NCBI GenBank assembly: GCA_021464415.1
Contig: CM038465.1
Location: forward strand, 81,316,919-81,380,918
DNA from: Lonicera japonica
Taxonomy: Eukaryota; Streptophyta; Magnoliopsida; Dipsacales; Caprifoliaceae
Direction: 5' to 3'
DNA: 64,000 bases
Shown here: in pieces, positions 61,669 through 64,000 of the stretch
Position numbering within the stretch: position 1 is the stretch's first letter
Layout of the letters: every line of letters starts with the position of its first letter
Made by a program: the position numbers and the translations under genes
The notes under the pieces: model-generated
Seen by the model: the letters and a program-made list of their open reading frames with translations, nothing else
Told to the model about the DNA's origin: nothing
Database searches by the model: none

Positions 61669-63069
61669 GAGCATCTTTGATGAGAATGTGTTAAAATAGT
61701 CTAAGGGGGTGTATTCAATTAGGATTTTAAAAGACTATTTTGGGATAAATAAGTCTTGTGGTATTAAATCAGGACTTTAAACAAGTAACAAAAAGTCTTT
61801 TGGTATTCAAAAACTTACTAATTTCAATGGATTTTTTTAAAATTAGGAATTTGTGTGACTTTTTAGTGGAAAATATAAATATTAAACCTTATAAAGAATC
61901 TCACCCTAACTCGTGAGACTTTTAATGTGAGACTTTTGTTTTCTGCTAGAGATTTACCAATTCTCTCATCTCTCTTCTTTACATTTACATTTCCTTTCAC
62001 CCATTTTTCTTTTCAACTTCACCAATGCTTCTGTTTAGAAGTGGGTATATATACATATCACCTCTCTCTTTATATATATACATACATATATATATATATA
62101 TATGTATATGTATGTATGTGTACATTTTCATATTCTTTGAGATTTGAAATATTTTTATGTATTTCAATTTATTTTTTCCCTTTAGTGCATTCTTGCCATT
62201 GAAGAATGGGGCCCTTCAATTGAACCCCATTTTGAAGATTGCTTGCATAATTTTATTGATATTTTAAATAAATTTCATTAATGGGCATAAACACCAAAAT
62301 CGGCACTCTCTGCCTTTCACAAGAATCATAATGTTTATTAACTTTTTTTTCGTTTCTTTTATTAAGAAATAGTAGCGGGTTTTATAGAACCTTTGGTAAG
62401 AAAAAATTCCATCATCATTTGGAAAGCTTGGGTTGTAGAGGTTGATGCTAGAGAATTCGTGCATCATTGAACTAAACATTATTCATCATAAAATCTAAAC
62501 ATAAAAAGTCCTGAGTATAAAAAATCTATGTGGTCCTTTCAAATCTTATAAATTCTAATGATATAATCTTTAAAATCCAAACATAAAAAATCCCGAGTAT
62601 AAAAAATCTTTTAAAAAAAATCTTATAAGTCATTACATTCTTAAATAGTCTTTTAAAATCCACTAGACTAAATTATCCATAAACAATCTTTTAAAATCTC
62701 AATTGAATACACCCCCTAACTCAATATTATATAAAATTTACACATAATATAAATTTTCTATTGCTCCAACGATTATGTAAAATCAATGCTAATGAAGCTT
62801 TTGTGTATAATTGATGTATATTTTGCACATTCAATTTATACTGTCAAATAAGATTCTATCTCCTCATTAACTCAATCACACCACTCACATTCTCTCTTCA
62901 TCCACTCATTCTCTATCCTCATTTGTGTAGTTTCTTATTTTTTAGATGGCTATTTTTTATTACACATAAGTATTAATATTGGCTATTGGAGAGTAAATAG
63001 GTATGTGTAAAACTCACTTGCCATTTAAGATTTACACAATAATTTTACACAGCCTTATTAGAGATGTTC
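61669..63069. mobile_element. Outer MITE in the GH17 intron (interrupted)
   Basis: Ends GAGCATCTTTGATGAGAATG and, reverse-complemented, GAACATCTCTAATAAGGCTG, with TTA on both sides (61666-61668 and 63070-63072). The element at 61705-62716 is inserted close to its left end; without it the outer element would be about 390 bp. Confidence 0.75.
61705..62716. mobile_element. PIF/Harbinger-like MITE, copy 2, nested
   Basis: Ends GGGGGTGTATTCAATTAGGA and, reverse-complemented, GGGGGTGTATTCAATTGAGA, both continuing TTTTAAAAGA, with TAA on both sides (61702-61704 and 62717-62719). Same family as 3577-4408. 1012 bp, with (TA)n and (TATG)n tracts inside and no transposase. Confidence 0.88.
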
Positions 63070-63374
63070 TTAAATATATTTCACATGTTGATTTTGTGTA
63101 CCATAAGTTGATTAGCATTATCATTTCAACTATTACAATTATTTAATTTGAAAATTATTTACGTGTCATTTGAGAACACTACTTAAATATAAAAACTTAA
63201 AGTTGTTTGTTAAAAAAAAGTGTAATGCCCAAAAGGTTCAAACCCTTAACCAAAATTTCCCTTATAAAAACTTATGAAAGTTTTTTTCTTTCTCTTATGC
63301 GAAACTTGAGAAAATATTTTTATTATTGCAATTTACTCTCATAATAAAACCACCAAAACAAAAATAGTCATAAA

Positions 63375-63391
63375 GGGGGGGGGGGGGGGGG
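63375..63391. repeat. Homopolymer run of 17 G
   Basis: Seventeen consecutive G on the plus strand inside the GH17 intron; on the transcribed strand it is a C run close to the 5' splice site of exon 1. Its length may be unreliable. Confidence 0.85.
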
Positions 63392-63532
63392 AGGCAGCAG
63401 CACAATTGAATAAAACTAGGGCTTTATGGTACAATTATTTTAGAGGGGAGGGGATTGATGAAAACCTGTTGAATGAACAAGGAAAAGACAGAAGAGAGAG
63501 GATGTTGACAAAAAGAGGTGTTGAATTTTCAT

Positions 63533-64000
63533 TCTCTGTTGAACCATATGCAACTTAGTTTCTGATGGAGAGAGAAGTGAAGGAGGCTATATGTTTTAAT
63601 TGCATTTGTATACGTGGGTTTTGAATTATATACAAATAGCATAAAGCAAGTGTGGGGATCAATCTGAGCTTGGTTTAGATTTGGTTTAAAGCAACAATAT
63701 ATTATAACATTCGTTGTTTGGAGTGCAGGCATGTGTAGATATGTACTTTTTTTTCTTGAAAAGTGTTATGTTGAAGTAGCCATTGTGAGGGCAAGATTCC
63801 AAAGTGCAAAATTAAATTAATGCATGTTTGATATTAGCATTACAAAATTGTTTAAAAACATACTCACTTTTTATTCTGTCGTTGGACCGAGTGAGGATTG
63901 TTTCGCCTGTGTTACTAAAGGAGACCAAAAAAACTAAGCGAAAGCACCCACCATGCCATAATATAGGTTACTTGTATCCAACTTTTCTTATGCAGAGTAC
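63533..64000. other. Upstream region of the GH17 pseudogene
   Basis: Presumed promoter side of the minus-strand GH17 gene. TATATAC near 63627 (plus strand) could be part of a TATA region. No other gene is recognised to the window end. Confidence 0.4.

Larger units (their letters stand above)
60600..63532 (-). pseudogene. Glycoside hydrolase family 17 (beta-1,3-glucanase) pseudogene
   Basis: Exon 1 (63466-63532) encodes a signal peptide, MKIQHLFLSTSSLFCLFLVH; the phase-1 intron to 61543 is standard for the family. Exon 2 begins DAAPIGVCYGRVANNLLPP and has IKYLAVGNE with the acid/base Glu, then YPYFSYMNN and FDATIDEFVYA. Three lesions are seen. A one-base frameshift lies near 61201-61212, after FLKEFFYIQH. 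At the nucleophile motif (usual S/T-E-T-G-W-P) the sequence is R-K-T-R-W-P, so the Glu is Lys (60822-60824). A TGA at 60702-60704 replaces the usual Gly before IEVFLFDGNEK; the old C-terminus ends at 60600. The intron holds two nested MITEs. Confidence 0.85.

Noticed and set aside
61927..62202. 91-codon frame with Tyr/Ile repeats
   Set aside because: It arises from TA and TATG microsatellites inside the nested MITE.

Overview
The window is nuclear DNA from a flowering plant, most likely a eudicot. It is AT-rich, its genes are split by many short introns, and it is dense in plant transposons: tRNA-derived SINEs (one with the conserved angiosperm SINE 3' domain), L1-type LINE remnants, a 5S-bearing Cassandra-like solo LTR, and MITEs of the hAT, PIF/Harbinger and Mutator types. 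I can support six protein genes with usable models (one cut by the window edge), one microRNA gene and two broken genes.

Layout. 1-226 (-): N-terminus of an unrecognised protein. 1.9-5.0 kb: a LINE fragment split by nested DNA transposons. 6.6-11.2 kb (+): ARF1-class ADP-ribosylation factor with a long leader intron. 11.7-12.0 kb (-): a MIR398 hairpin with a TATA box and seven GTAC copper-response cores just upstream. 12.3-18.9 kb (-): MTOPVIB, the topoisomerase VIB-like subunit needed for meiotic double-strand breaks, in 13 inferred exons. 19-28 kb: repeats, including a LINE (-) and a family of long terminal-inverted-repeat elements. 28.5-29.9 kb (+): a MODIFYING WALL LIGNIN-like DUF1218 membrane protein. 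30-46 kb: gene-free DNA with CACTA-like, hAT, Cassandra, SINE and LINE insertions. 46.3-52.8 kb (+): pantothenate kinase. 53.6-56.2 kb (-): a DUF220 protein with a SINE inserted at its start codon. 57-59 kb: TIR elements. 59.6-60.2 kb (-): a truncated dienelactone-hydrolase-type gene. 60.6-63.5 kb (-): a beta-1,3-glucanase (GH17) pseudogene whose intron holds nested MITEs.

The intact genes are mostly single-purpose housekeeping or developmental genes rather than a pathway: vesicle traffic (ARF1), copper economy (miR398), meiosis (MTOPVIB), cell wall (MWL-like) and CoA synthesis (PANK). From memory, Arabidopsis keeps MTOPVIB and PANK1 close together on one part of chromosome 1, and ARF1-class and DUF220 genes as neighbours in other parts, so this window may preserve an order that was split there.

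The observations most worth a second look are the compact MIR398 promoter with its GTAC cluster, GC-AG introns in three separate genes, an MTOPVIB intron without a convincing GT-AG solution, a duplicated 5' splice site in the MWL-like gene, and a SINE at the DUF220 start codon. Exon borders were read by eye from splice signals, reading frame and family conservation, with no transcript evidence.
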